Part shown: piece after piece, positions 1 through 7,215 of the stretch | How positions within the stretch are numbered: position 1 is the stretch's first letter | Layout of the letters: each line of letters opens with the position of its first letter | Assembly: GCA_026713865.1 (NCBI GenBank) | Contig: JAPONQ010000019.1 | Coordinates: forward strand, 62,001 to 126,000 | DNA length: 64,000 bases | Direction of reading: 5' to 3' | Source of the DNA: Chloroflexota bacterium | GTDB taxonomy: Bacteria; Chloroflexota; Dehalococcoidia; UBA2979 | The notes under the pieces: generated by a model | Databases searched by the model: none | Told to the model about the DNA's origin: nothing | What the model saw: the letters and a program-made list of their open reading frames with translations, nothing else | Translations under genes and position numbers: made by a program

Positions 1-1117
1 GGCCGCCGGCGGAGGTGACGAGCGGCGCGAGCCGCTCCGGCTCGCGGGTCAGCAGGCAGAGGTGCTCCGGCGCGAACTCGTTGGCGAGCGCCAGCGCCTG
101 CTCGAGATCTGCGGCGACCACGGCGCCTCCGCGTCCGATGGCCGCGCGGGCGATCGCCTCGCGCTCGAGGGAGGGGAGCTGGCGGTCGACCTCCTCCGCC
201 ACCGCCCGGGCCTGCTCGCGGTCGGTCGTGATCAGGATCGGCGTCGCCAGCGCATCGTGCTCCGCCTGCGCCAGCAGATCGGCCGCGACCAGGTCCGCCG
301 CGGCGCTCCCGTCCGAGAGCACGAGCGTCTCGGTCGGCCCGTAGAGCGAGTCGATTCCCACGCGGCCGTAGAGCTGCTGCTTGGCGAGCGTGACGAAGAG
401 GTTGCCCGGGCCGACCACGATGTCGACGCGCGGGATGCTCTCCGTCCCGAGCGCGAGCGCCGCGATCGCCTGCGCGCCGGAGGCGCGCACGACCCTGCTC
501 ACGCCGGCGAGCTCCGCCGCCGCGAGCTTCAGCGGGTGTACCGATCCGTCGGGGAGCGCCGCCGTCGCGCCGACGAGCTCCCCGACGCCGGCGACGGCGG
601 CAGGGACCGCGGTGTGGATCACGGAGGAGGGCAGCACGGCGACGCTCCCCGCCATGTAGATGCCGGCGGAGGCGAGCGGTGTCACCCGCATCCCCAGCCC
701 GTGCCGCGTGAAGGGCTTCGGCCCGTGGTCGAGCTGCAGCTCGTGGAAGCGGCGCACGCGCTCGGTCATGAAGCGGAGCGCCTCCAGCAGATCGGGCGGC
801 GTCTCCTCCAGGGCGGTCGCGATCTCCGCGCGTGTCACCTCGAGGGGCGCCTCGGCGGATCCGTCGAAGGCGCGCGAGTAGCGCACCACGGCGGCGTCGC
901 CCTCGCGCTCGACGTCGGCGATGATGCGCGCGACGCAGGAGGCGGCGTCGAGCTCCTCGCCCAGCACCTCGCGGATGCGCTCCCTGACCGGCGCGGGCAG
1001 CTCGGGGCTCGCCAGCGGCCGGCGCCGGAGCACGCCTGCGCGCGCCGCCTCGGCGCCCTCCACGACGGCGAGCGCGCGCTCCTCCGCCCCGCCCCCGGAC
1101 GCCGCCTGCCCGCTCAC
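1..1117 (-). CDS. hisD: Histidinol dehydrogenase, C-terminus outside window
   Basis: HisD performs the last two steps of histidine synthesis, the NAD- and zinc-dependent oxidation of histidinol to histidine, in the cytosol. The visible part carries the family landmarks: GPGN in the nucleotide/substrate region, LLAQAEHD with the Gln/His zinc ligands, and FAPEHL with the catalytic Glu/His pair. The GTG start (1117) overlaps the stop of the phospholipase-like gene upstream as GTGA, so the two are probably translated in a coupled way. The reading frame is open to base 1, so roughly the last quarter of the usual ~430-residue protein is missing. It is the last visible gene of the birA-hisZ-hisG-plc-hisD run. 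The identification is secure. Confidence 0.95.
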   Translation of the reverse strand, partial: MSGQAASGGGAEERALAVVEGAEAARAGVLRRRPLASPELPAPVRERIREVLGEELDAASCVARIIADVEREGDAAVVRYSRAFDGSAEAPLEVTRAEIATALEETPPDLLEALRFMTERVRRFHELQLDHGPKPFTRHGLGMRVTPLASAGIYMAGSVAVLPSSVIHTAVPAAVAGVGELVGATAALPDGSVHPLKLAAAELAGVSRVVRASGAQAIAALALGTESIPRVDIVVGPGNLFVTLAKQQLYGRVGIDSLYGPTETLVLSDGSAAADLVAADLLAQAEHDALATPILITTDREQARAVAEEVDRQLPSLEREAIARAAIGRGGAVVAADLEQALALANEFAPEHLCLLTREPERLAPLVTSAGG

Positions 1118-1878
1118 GGCTCCCTCTCCCACGAGAAATACCCGGCGATGCGCCGCGCGCACGCCTCCGCCGTCTCCTCCCAGAACGCGCGCACCCTCTC
1201 CTCCGTCACCTCGCGCAGCGCCTCCTCGGCGAGCTCCGGCCCGCGCGCGAGCTGCTCCTCGACGGCGGTCTCGTCGAGCCCGGTCCGCCCGAGGTGCAGG
1301 CGGATCATGCGGGGAAAGCGATCGTAGGTCGGCGGCTGGGCCGCGATCTCGGCGACGACCTCGCGCCAGCGGGCGATCTCCGCCGCGCGCAGGAAGGGCA
1401 CCCGCAGCTCCCCCGCCGCCGCCGCGAGCGCCTCGCGGATCTCGGTCATCGCCTCCGCATCCTCGCGCTCGCGCCGGTCCATCTCGTACTGGAGCGCGCG
1501 GTCCAGCACGTCGCGGCGCGGATCGCCGGCCCGGCGCGAGCGTTCGCCGAACTCGCTGCGGTAGATCTGCTCGATGTAGCGCTCGTCCATCACCAGGTGC
1601 GTCACGTAGCCGGCGAGGAAGGCCGGCGTCGGGCGCGGCAGCTCGTCCGGCCTCGCCAGCTCCGGGTAGGCCCGGGTCATGCGGCCGAGCGAGTCCTGCG
1701 GCGTGAAGTTGCCGAGATCGTAGAAGTGCGTCTCCTCGCGCGCGCGGCGGGTGATGACGCGGATGTCCGGCGCCGTCGCCCCCAGGTAGTAGGAGCCGCG
1801 ATCGGCGTCTATCGCCTCGCGGCCGAGCCGCCGCGCGACGCGCCGCGCCACCGCCAGGTGCGAGCCGAGCGACGGCAC
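1114..1878 (-). CDS. Zinc-dependent phospholipase C-like protein
   Basis: This 254-residue protein resembles the zinc-dependent phospholipase C/S1-P1 nuclease-like family. Its N-terminus has GSHLAVARRVA and YYLGATAPDIR, and a later GYVTHLVMDE segment supplies the His and Asp residues typical of that all-helical metal site. A His lies in the EETHFYD segment. No signal peptide or transmembrane segment is evident, so it appears cytosolic, unlike secreted phospholipases. It sits between hisG (4 nt upstream) and hisD (overlapping), which suggests co-expression with histidine genes. Its substrate and role there are unknown. The family call is moderately sure and no enzymatic function should be assumed. 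Confidence 0.6.
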   Translation of the reverse strand: MPSLGSHLAVARRVARRLGREAIDADRGSYYLGATAPDIRVITRRAREETHFYDLGNFTPQDSLGRMTRAYPELARPDELPRPTPAFLAGYVTHLVMDERYIEQIYRSEFGERSRRAGDPRRDVLDRALQYEMDRREREDAEAMTEIREALAAAAGELRVPFLRAAEIARWREVVAEIAAQPPTYDRFPRMIRLHLGRTGLDETAVEEQLARGPELAEEALREVTEERVRAFWEETAEACARRIAGYFSWEREP

Positions 1879-1882
1879 GGCG

Positions 1883-3307
1883 CTAGCGCCGCCCGGAGGC
1901 GGCGTCCGCCAGCCGCCGCACGAGCTCGGAGCGGAGCTCCCCGCGCCTCCCCGGCGGGGGCCGCCGGTGTCCGATCGCGCAGTTGGTCGACTCCATCACG
2001 ACGTCGATCATACGCAGCCTGTTCGCGCGCAGGGTCGTTCCCGTCTCCGTCCCCTCCAGCAGGATCTCGGCGTCCTCCGGCACGAAGCCCTCGGAGGCGC
2101 CGGCGATCGGGATCACGCGGTAGCGGCCGAGGTGCCGGTCGCGCGCGTACTGGTCGGCGAGGGCCGCGTACTCCGAGGCGATCCGTATCACGCGCGCCGG
2201 CCGGTCGCGGCGCCAGTAGGCGATCGCCTGCTCGATGCTCTCCGCCGGGAGGGACTCCGGGACGACGGCGCCGAGCCGGTAGGCGCTGCGCCTCAGATCG
2301 CAGAGCTCGACGACCGGCGATGCGGGGAACATCGCGGCGTAGACGGCGAGCCAGTCGCGGCCGGTGAGCGCCAGGTCGAAGAGCCCGAGCGCGACGGCGC
2401 GGGGCATGTCCTGCGGCCGCATCACCTTCACCGAGACGCCCTCCATCGCCGACTCCGGGTAGCGCACGGCGCGATCCTCCTCGTAGCCCTTGAAGGCGAT
2501 TCCGGCGGCCGCGAGCGCGGCGACGGTGTGGCGCTGCGCGTGCCCGTCCGGGACGGCGACGCGCAGCGTCTCGCGCTCCGGGAGCGTGGCCGGCGATCGC
2601 CTGAGCCCGGGCCGGAGCGCGAGCGGGAGCGGGTCGCTCGGCCCGGCCGCGGCGCCGTCGCCGGCGGGGAGCGCGAGCAGCGGGGCCAGCGCCTCCGCCA
2701 GGTCGCGCCCGGTCAGCGCCTCGCGGTTGCCGAGCAGCCACGCGCTGCCGCGGTGGAGGGTCGCCAGCTCGGCGAGCCCCTCGGAGTGGGCGCGCTCGGA
2801 GGCGACGACGGCGGCGTCGGCATCCTCCGGAGGCCACGCCTCGGCGTTCGCCCATACCTCGATCAGGCGGTAGTCGGGGACGCGCGCGCGCGCCAGGAAG
2901 CGCGACGCCAGGTTCGGGAGCTCGGTCGCCACCCGCAGCACGCCCTCGTCGGCGAGTCGCTTGAGCGAGCTCCCCGCCGCGCCCGCCAGCACCAGCCTGC
3001 TCTCGCCGATGTCGAGCGCCTTGAGCGGGACGGCGGAGTCGTGCGGGTAGCGCACGAGCAGCTCGTCGATGTGCGCGCGGCCGGTGATGCCCAGGTCGTA
3101 GTGGCCGAGCGCGACCTGGATCGGGATGTCGGCCTCCGAGAAGACGCGCACGCGCACGCGCGGCCTCCCCTCCACCTCGAAGCGATAGGATCGCGAACCC
3201 TCCCCGTAGCCCGGCACGCCGAAGCCGGCCGCGCGCAGCCTCGTCGCGAGCTCCGCCCGCAGCTCCCCGCGCGGCAGCGCGATCCGGATCTCCCCCGCGC
3301 CGCTCAT
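1883..3307 (-). CDS. hisG: ATP phosphoribosyltransferase with two fused HisG domains
   Basis: HisG joins ATP and PRPP in the first step of histidine synthesis. The 474-residue product is about twice the length of a short-form HisG because it holds two HisG-like domains in tandem. Domain 1 (about residues 4-217) has IRIALPRGEL and SEADIPIQVALGHYDLGITG. Domain 2 (about 244-460) has LRVAVPDG, RPQDMPRAVALGLFDLALTG and an intact PRPP loop, EGTETGTTLRANRL. In domain 1 the corresponding loop is eroded to ASERAHSEGL, so I infer that only domain 2 is catalytic. The ATG at 3307 overlaps the hisZ stop as ATGA. An in-frame extension to 3448 lies inside hisZ and is rejected. A HisZ partner is present, as expected for short-form enzymes. 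Confidence 0.88.
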   Translation of the reverse strand: MSGAGEIRIALPRGELRAELATRLRAAGFGVPGYGEGSRSYRFEVEGRPRVRVRVFSEADIPIQVALGHYDLGITGRAHIDELLVRYPHDSAVPLKALDIGESRLVLAGAAGSSLKRLADEGVLRVATELPNLASRFLARARVPDYRLIEVWANAEAWPPEDADAAVVASERAHSEGLAELATLHRGSAWLLGNREALTGRDLAEALAPLLALPAGDGAAAGPSDPLPLALRPGLRRSPATLPERETLRVAVPDGHAQRHTVAALAAAGIAFKGYEEDRAVRYPESAMEGVSVKVMRPQDMPRAVALGLFDLALTGRDWLAVYAAMFPASPVVELCDLRRSAYRLGAVVPESLPAESIEQAIAYWRRDRPARVIRIASEYAALADQYARDRHLGRYRVIPIAGASEGFVPEDAEILLEGTETGTTLRANRLRMIDVVMESTNCAIGHRRPPPGRRGELRSELVRRLADAASGRR

Positions 3308-4368
3308 CGCCCCGACCCCCCGCCGGCGGCGGAAACCGCGGGCGCCAGGTCGGCGAGGCGCAGCAGGTCGGCACCGAAGCCCGAGGCCGGGACCGCCGGC
3401 CCGCCGAGAGCCTCGGTGAGTCCGTCGTAGCGGCCGCCGGCGAGGCACTCGGCCTCCCCGGCGAGCGCGCGGAAGGTGAGGCCGGTGTAGTACTCGAAGT
3501 TGCGGGCCGTCGCCGGCAGCACGCGGTACGGGATCCCCTCGCGATCGAGCACCGCTGCGGCCGCCGCAAGCTCCGCGAGCGCCGGCTCCGAGTCCGGGAG
3601 CACCGGGAGCAGCGCCGCGCGCAGGTTCGCGACGTAGCCGGTGCCCTCGCCGGTCACCTCGAGCAGCAGGCGCAGGGCTGTGGCCGCGGCCGGGTGGGCC
3701 GCGGCGAGCTCCTCGGTGATCTCGCCGTCCCCGTCGAGCACGCGGTCGTAGGCGGCGAGCTGCTGCCGCGAGTCGAGCGCCGCGGCGCGAAGGGCCGAGC
3801 GCAGGATCCCGGCGTGCGCCAGCTCCACCCGCGGAGCGAGACCGAGCGCCCGCAGCAGCGCGGCCCCGAGCTCGAGCAGGTCGCCGTCACCCTCCGGGGC
3901 GCCGAGCCCGAAGATCTCGACCCCGGCCTGCCACTGCTCGCGGTCGCCGTCGCCCGGGACGAAGCGGTAGACCGGCTCCACGTAGGAGAGACGGACGGCC
4001 GGATCCCCGTCGCCGGCGGGAGGGAGGTCTCCCTGCTCCAGCAGCCAGCGCGCCGCGGGCACCGTCCCGTCCGGGCGCAGCACCACCCGCTCGCCGCTCC
4101 AGCCGTCCCAGTCGAGGAAGGAGTAGACGCGCTCCAGGAGCTGCGGGGAGAGGGTGCCGGCCGCCGTGAAGAGGTGCAGCGGCTCCAGCGTCGGCGTGCG
4201 GATCTCCCGGTGCCCGCGCTCGGCCGTCACCTCGAGGAAGATGCGCTCCACGCGCCGGAAGCGGCGCATCTCCTCCGGACCGAGCTCGCGCATCCCGCGG
4301 CTGCGCAGCATCTCGGCCGCTGCGCCTGCCTCCGTCGCCCGCCCGCTCTCGCCACCGTTCGGCGTCAT
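3304..4368 (-). CDS. hisZ: ATP phosphoribosyltransferase regulatory subunit HisZ
   Basis: HisZ is a catalytically dead relative of histidyl-tRNA synthetase that binds short-form HisG and mediates histidine feedback. The 354-residue protein shows the class II synthetase fold: EIRTPTLEPLHLF (motif 1 area), VVLRPDGTVPAARW (motif 2 area) and AGGRYDGL near the C-terminus. It lacks an anticodon-binding domain, which separates it from HisS. The ATG at 4368 is preceded by GGAGGGGG at good spacing. A longer frame to 4443 lacks such a site. hisG starts inside its stop codon. The 225 bp upstream, towards birA, hold GC-rich inverted repeats but no convincing his leader peptide. Confidence 0.9.
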   Translation of the reverse strand: MTPNGGESGRATEAGAAAEMLRSRGMRELGPEEMRRFRRVERIFLEVTAERGHREIRTPTLEPLHLFTAAGTLSPQLLERVYSFLDWDGWSGERVVLRPDGTVPAARWLLEQGDLPPAGDGDPAVRLSYVEPVYRFVPGDGDREQWQAGVEIFGLGAPEGDGDLLELGAALLRALGLAPRVELAHAGILRSALRAAALDSRQQLAAYDRVLDGDGEITEELAAAHPAAATALRLLLEVTGEGTGYVANLRAALLPVLPDSEPALAELAAAAAVLDREGIPYRVLPATARNFEYYTGLTFRALAGEAECLAGGRYDGLTEALGGPAVPASGFGADLLRLADLAPAVSAAGGGSGR

Positions 4369-4593
4369 CGCGTCCCCCTCCGCCTGTGGCCGGCCGGACC
4401 AGCGTCGCGACCGGCCAGATGGATGGACTTCGGCGGCGCGCACGACGGCGCCGCCGGCGCGCCGGCGCCGCTCGCTCTCTCGCCCGGGCCGGTGGTTGCT
4501 AGCGCGGGAGGGGAACGCACGGCGCCGACGCGCAGGGATGCACGTGCACGGCAGTCGGGATCGCGCGCTGTGGTCGTCTCATCGCCATCGAGG

Positions 4594-5493
4594 CTACGTC
4601 TCCCCCTCGCCGGGGGCAACCGGCACGGCGCCGGTGGTGACGTCGGCTGCGGCGAAGGAGGCGATCGAGCCGTCGCCCGAGCGCACCAGCAGCTCGCCTT
4701 CCGGCGAGACATCGAACGCCAGCCCCTCCACCACCCGCGCTTCGGGGCCGGAGCGGGGAACCGCGAGCCGTACGCGTCGCCCCAGCGTCAGGAGCTGCCT
4801 CCGCCACGCGGCGGTGAGCGCGGCCGGCTCGTCGGCGGCCTGGCGCCACCGCGCCCCGAGCGCCGCCGAGAGCGCCGCGAGCATCTCCTCCGGTGCGAGG
4901 GGGCGCCCGCCCGCCTCGACCACGCCCGCCGCTGAGCCTGAGAGCGAGGTGGGAAGCGCCGAGGCGGAGGTCAGGTTGACGCCGATGCCGAGCAGCGCGT
5001 CGACGCGGCCCCCCGCCGCCGGCACCGACTCGGCCAGGATCCCGGCGATCTTGCGCGCCGCGGTCCCCGCCGCGGCGGGAGACTCCACCACGACGTCGTT
5101 CGGCCACGTGTAGCGCACCTCGAGCGCCGCCGCCTCGCGCAGCGCGTCGCCGACCGCGAGCGCGCCCGCGATGGTGGCGCGCGCCACCGCAGGCGCCGAG
5201 CCGCAGAGGTGGTAGGTGACGAGCAGCCCCGCTCCGGGCGGCGAGTCCCAGCGGCGCCCGTGCCGCCCGCGGCCCGCCTCCTGCTCGCCGGCGACGTAGG
5301 CGCCGCCGCAGGAGGCGAGGCCCTCGCTCGCCGCGGCCGAGCGCGCATCGTCCATCGTGGAGCCGGTGCGCTCGCGGTAGCGGACCCGCGCCCCGACGGC
5401 GCCGCCCGGGCGCGCTGCGAGCAGGCGGAGGTAGCGGGCCTCGTCAAACGGCGGCAAGGCGATCCTCCCCGGCCCCCGCCCGGACGCGGGCAC
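4594..5493 (-). CDS. birA: Biotin-[acetyl-CoA-carboxylase] ligase
   Basis: This enzyme activates biotin as biotinyl-AMP and attaches it to the carrier protein of acyl-CoA carboxylases. The catalytic core is complete: ERTGSTMDDAR (biotin-site start), AGRGRHGRRW (the GRGRxGRxW adenylate loop), TWPNDV, RKIAGILAE with the catalytic Lys, and LLGIGVNL. A C-terminal SH3-like domain follows. No N-terminal helix-turn-helix is present, so it is a monofunctional ligase and not a repressor. Start choice is uncertain within the first ~20 residues. It is followed after 225 bp by hisZ. A compact peptide-coding unit with its own terminator lies just upstream. Confidence 0.93.
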   Translation of the reverse strand: MPASGRGPGRIALPPFDEARYLRLLAARPGGAVGARVRYRERTGSTMDDARSAAASEGLASCGGAYVAGEQEAGRGRHGRRWDSPPGAGLLVTYHLCGSAPAVARATIAGALAVGDALREAAALEVRYTWPNDVVVESPAAAGTAARKIAGILAESVPAAGGRVDALLGIGVNLTSASALPTSLSGSAAGVVEAGGRPLAPEEMLAALSAALGARWRQAADEPAALTAAWRRQLLTLGRRVRLAVPRSGPEARVVEGLAFDVSPEGELLVRSGDGSIASFAAADVTTGAVPVAPGEGET

Positions 5494-5564
5494 CGGCGAT
5501 ACCCGGCGGCGCCTCGAGGGTGGGGCAGGAGGGCGCCGGGCGGTCGGTCAGGGCATCAGCGTCG

Positions 5565-5605
5565 GGAAAAGAGTGAGGCGCGCCGACCAGGGGCCGACGC
5601 GCCTC
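5565..5605 (-). terminator. Rho-independent terminator-like hairpin
   Basis: On the minus strand an 8-bp stem (GAGGCGCG with CGCGCCTC, enclosing further G/C pairing) is followed by a CTCTTTTCCC tract. It lies 25 nt after the stop of the 26-codon ORF and 72 nt before birA. It could end that short transcript or act as an attenuator for birA and the his genes. Confidence 0.65.
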
Positions 5606-5629
5606 GCGTGTTTCGCACCGGACCCGGGC

Positions 5630-5710
5630 CTAGCCCGGATGCACCTCCTCAGAGACGCCGGGAAAGTGCCCGTGGTCCGGGCGACATTGTCTATCACTCA
5701 TACAGGGCAT
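5630..5710 (-). CDS. 26-residue peptide in its own transcription unit
   Basis: The ORF begins MPCMSDRQCRPDHGHF and ends VSEEVHPG. It has two Cys and three His and no transmembrane segment. Support for translation is unusually good for such a short frame. AGGAGAGGAGG sits just upstream, at 2 nt from the ATG at 5710 and at 11 nt from an in-frame ATG at 5701, which may be the real start. A TTGACG-18-TATCGT promoter lies about 20 nt upstream, and a hairpin-T-tract terminator begins 25 nt downstream. I do not recognise the peptide. It could be a regulatory leader for birA-his, or a free small protein, perhaps metal- or thiol-related given its Cys and His content. Confidence 0.5.
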   Translation of the reverse strand: MPCMSDRQCRPDHGHFPGVSEEVHPG

Positions 5711-5730
5711 CACCTCCTCTCCTGCCGGGG

Positions 5731-5760
5731 ACGATAGCGGCGCACCGGGGGAGCCGTCAA
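5731..5760 (-). promoter_or_regulatory. Sigma70-type promoter of the 26-residue peptide unit
   Basis: On the minus strand TTGACG (5760-5755) is followed after 18 bp by TATCGT (5736-5731). The expected start near 5724 gives a leader of about 14 nt containing the GGAGAGGAGG ribosome site. It lies 81 bp beyond the aminotransferase stop, so the peptide need not depend on read-through. Confidence 0.6.
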
Positions 5761-5841
5761 TCCAACGGTGCAGCCCCCTGCGCATTTCCACGGGCGCCGG
5801 CCCGGGGTGCCGGTCGTGCCGCCCGGCGGGGCGTGCAGGGG

Positions 5842-7215
5842 CTACCCGAGCGTGGCGCGCACGGCGGCCTCGACGGCGCCGACGACGTGATCCACCTCGC
5901 CGGAGTCGACGACGAGCGGCGGCGCCAGCACGATCTCGTCGCCGACGAAGCGCGTGATCACCGACCCCTCCTCGCGCATGTGGCGCGCGACCCGGCCGCC
6001 GACGCCGGCGGAGGCCTCGAAGCGCTCGCCGCCCGCCCGATCGCGCACCAGCGAGAGCCCGGCGATCAGCCCGAGCTGGCGGATGTTGGCGACGTGCGGG
6101 TGCTCGCCGAGCGCGGAGCGCAGCCCCTCGCCCAGCCGCTCCCCCATCGCGCGCCCGTTCTCGACCAGGCGCTCCTCCCGGATCAGGCGCAGGTTGCGGA
6201 GCGCCACGGCGGCCGCCGTGGGGTGCGCGCTGTTGGTGTAGGCGTGCATGAAGCGGGCATCCGGGGGGAGGTCGTGCAGGGCCTCGGTGATCGGGGCGGA
6301 GAGCACGATCGCGCCCATCGGCACGTAGCCGGAGGTGATCGCCTTCGCCACGGAGAGGATGTCCGGGACGACGCCCCAGCGCTCGAGCGCGAACCAGTGC
6401 CCGGTGCGGCCGAATCCGGTGATCACCTCGTCGGAGATGAGGAGCACCTCGTGGCGGTCGCAGATCTCGCGCAGCCGCGGGAAGTAGTCGTCCGACGGCG
6501 TCCAGACGCCCCCCGCGCCCTTCACCGGCTCGGCGATCACGCAGGCGACGGTGTCCGGGCCGGCCCGCTCGATGGCGGCCTCCACCCAGTGCGCGCACTC
6601 CCCGTCCGCATTCGGCCGGCAGTCGCACTCCTGGTTCTCGGGGCGGGTCGCGCGGATCACGTCGTCGGGGAGGGGACCGAAGTACTTCCAGAAAGCCGGG
6701 ATTCCGGTCATCGCCGAGGTGGCGAGCGTCCCGCCGTGGTAGGCGCGCTCGCGCGCCACCACCTGCACCTTCCCGGGGCGCCCCATCAGGTTCCAGTAGA
6801 AGCGCGCCGTCTTGAAGGCCGCCTCGTTCGACTCGGAACCCGAGTTCGTGAAGTAGACGCCCTCCATCCCCTCGTAGGCGAGCCCGGCCACGGTCCGTGC
6901 GAGCTCGATGGCGGGCACGTTGGAGAAACCCGTGTAGCCGTTGGTGAAGGCGACGCGGCGCATCTGCTCCGCGGCCGCCTCGGCGAGCTCCGTCCGGCCG
7001 TGGCCGACCGCCACGTTCCAGAGCGAGGAGAGCGCGTCGATGTAGCGCCGGCCGCGGACGTCGGTCAGCCAGACGCCTTCGCCGGAGGCGAAGATCACCG
7101 GATCGGCGTGATCGGGCGCGTAGTACTGCGGGTGCAGCAGGTGACCCAGGTCGTCTTCGACGAGGCGCGCGATCGCCGCCTCGTCCAGCCGCGTCCCCAT
7201 CCCCGTCGTGCTCAC
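5842..7215 (-). CDS. PLP-dependent class III aminotransferase
   Basis: This 457-residue enzyme belongs to the class III (omega-amino acid:pyruvate/diamine) transaminases. Recognisable parts are DVRGRRYIDALSSLWN near the N-terminus, FTNSGSESNEAA (phosphate-binding loop), CVIAEPVKGAGG, LISDEVITGFGR (the Asp that contacts the PLP ring nitrogen) and SVAKAITSGY with the Schiff-base Lys. FMHAYTNSAHP corresponds to the HGYTYSGHP segment of the omega-transaminase group. Substrate cannot be read from the sequence. The neighbouring biotin ligase makes a BioA-like role tempting, but the motifs favour omega-amino acid donors. The GTG at 7215 overlaps the murE stop as GTGA, with GGAGGGAG upstream. An ATG at 7200 is an alternative start. 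Confidence 0.88.
   Translation of the reverse strand: MSTTGMGTRLDEAAIARLVEDDLGHLLHPQYYAPDHADPVIFASGEGVWLTDVRGRRYIDALSSLWNVAVGHGRTELAEAAAEQMRRVAFTNGYTGFSNVPAIELARTVAGLAYEGMEGVYFTNSGSESNEAAFKTARFYWNLMGRPGKVQVVARERAYHGGTLATSAMTGIPAFWKYFGPLPDDVIRATRPENQECDCRPNADGECAHWVEAAIERAGPDTVACVIAEPVKGAGGVWTPSDDYFPRLREICDRHEVLLISDEVITGFGRTGHWFALERWGVVPDILSVAKAITSGYVPMGAIVLSAPITEALHDLPPDARFMHAYTNSAHPTAAAVALRNLRLIREERLVENGRAMGERLGEGLRSALGEHPHVANIRQLGLIAGLSLVRDRAGGERFEASAGVGGRVARHMREEGSVITRFVGDEIVLAPPLVVDSGEVDHVVGAVEAAVRATLG

Noticed and set aside
4369-4593. Possible histidine leader peptide or attenuator between birA and hisZ
   Set aside because: A short frame with VHVHP has only two His codons and GC-rich hairpins are everywhere in this genome. 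There is no run of His codons and no T tract.
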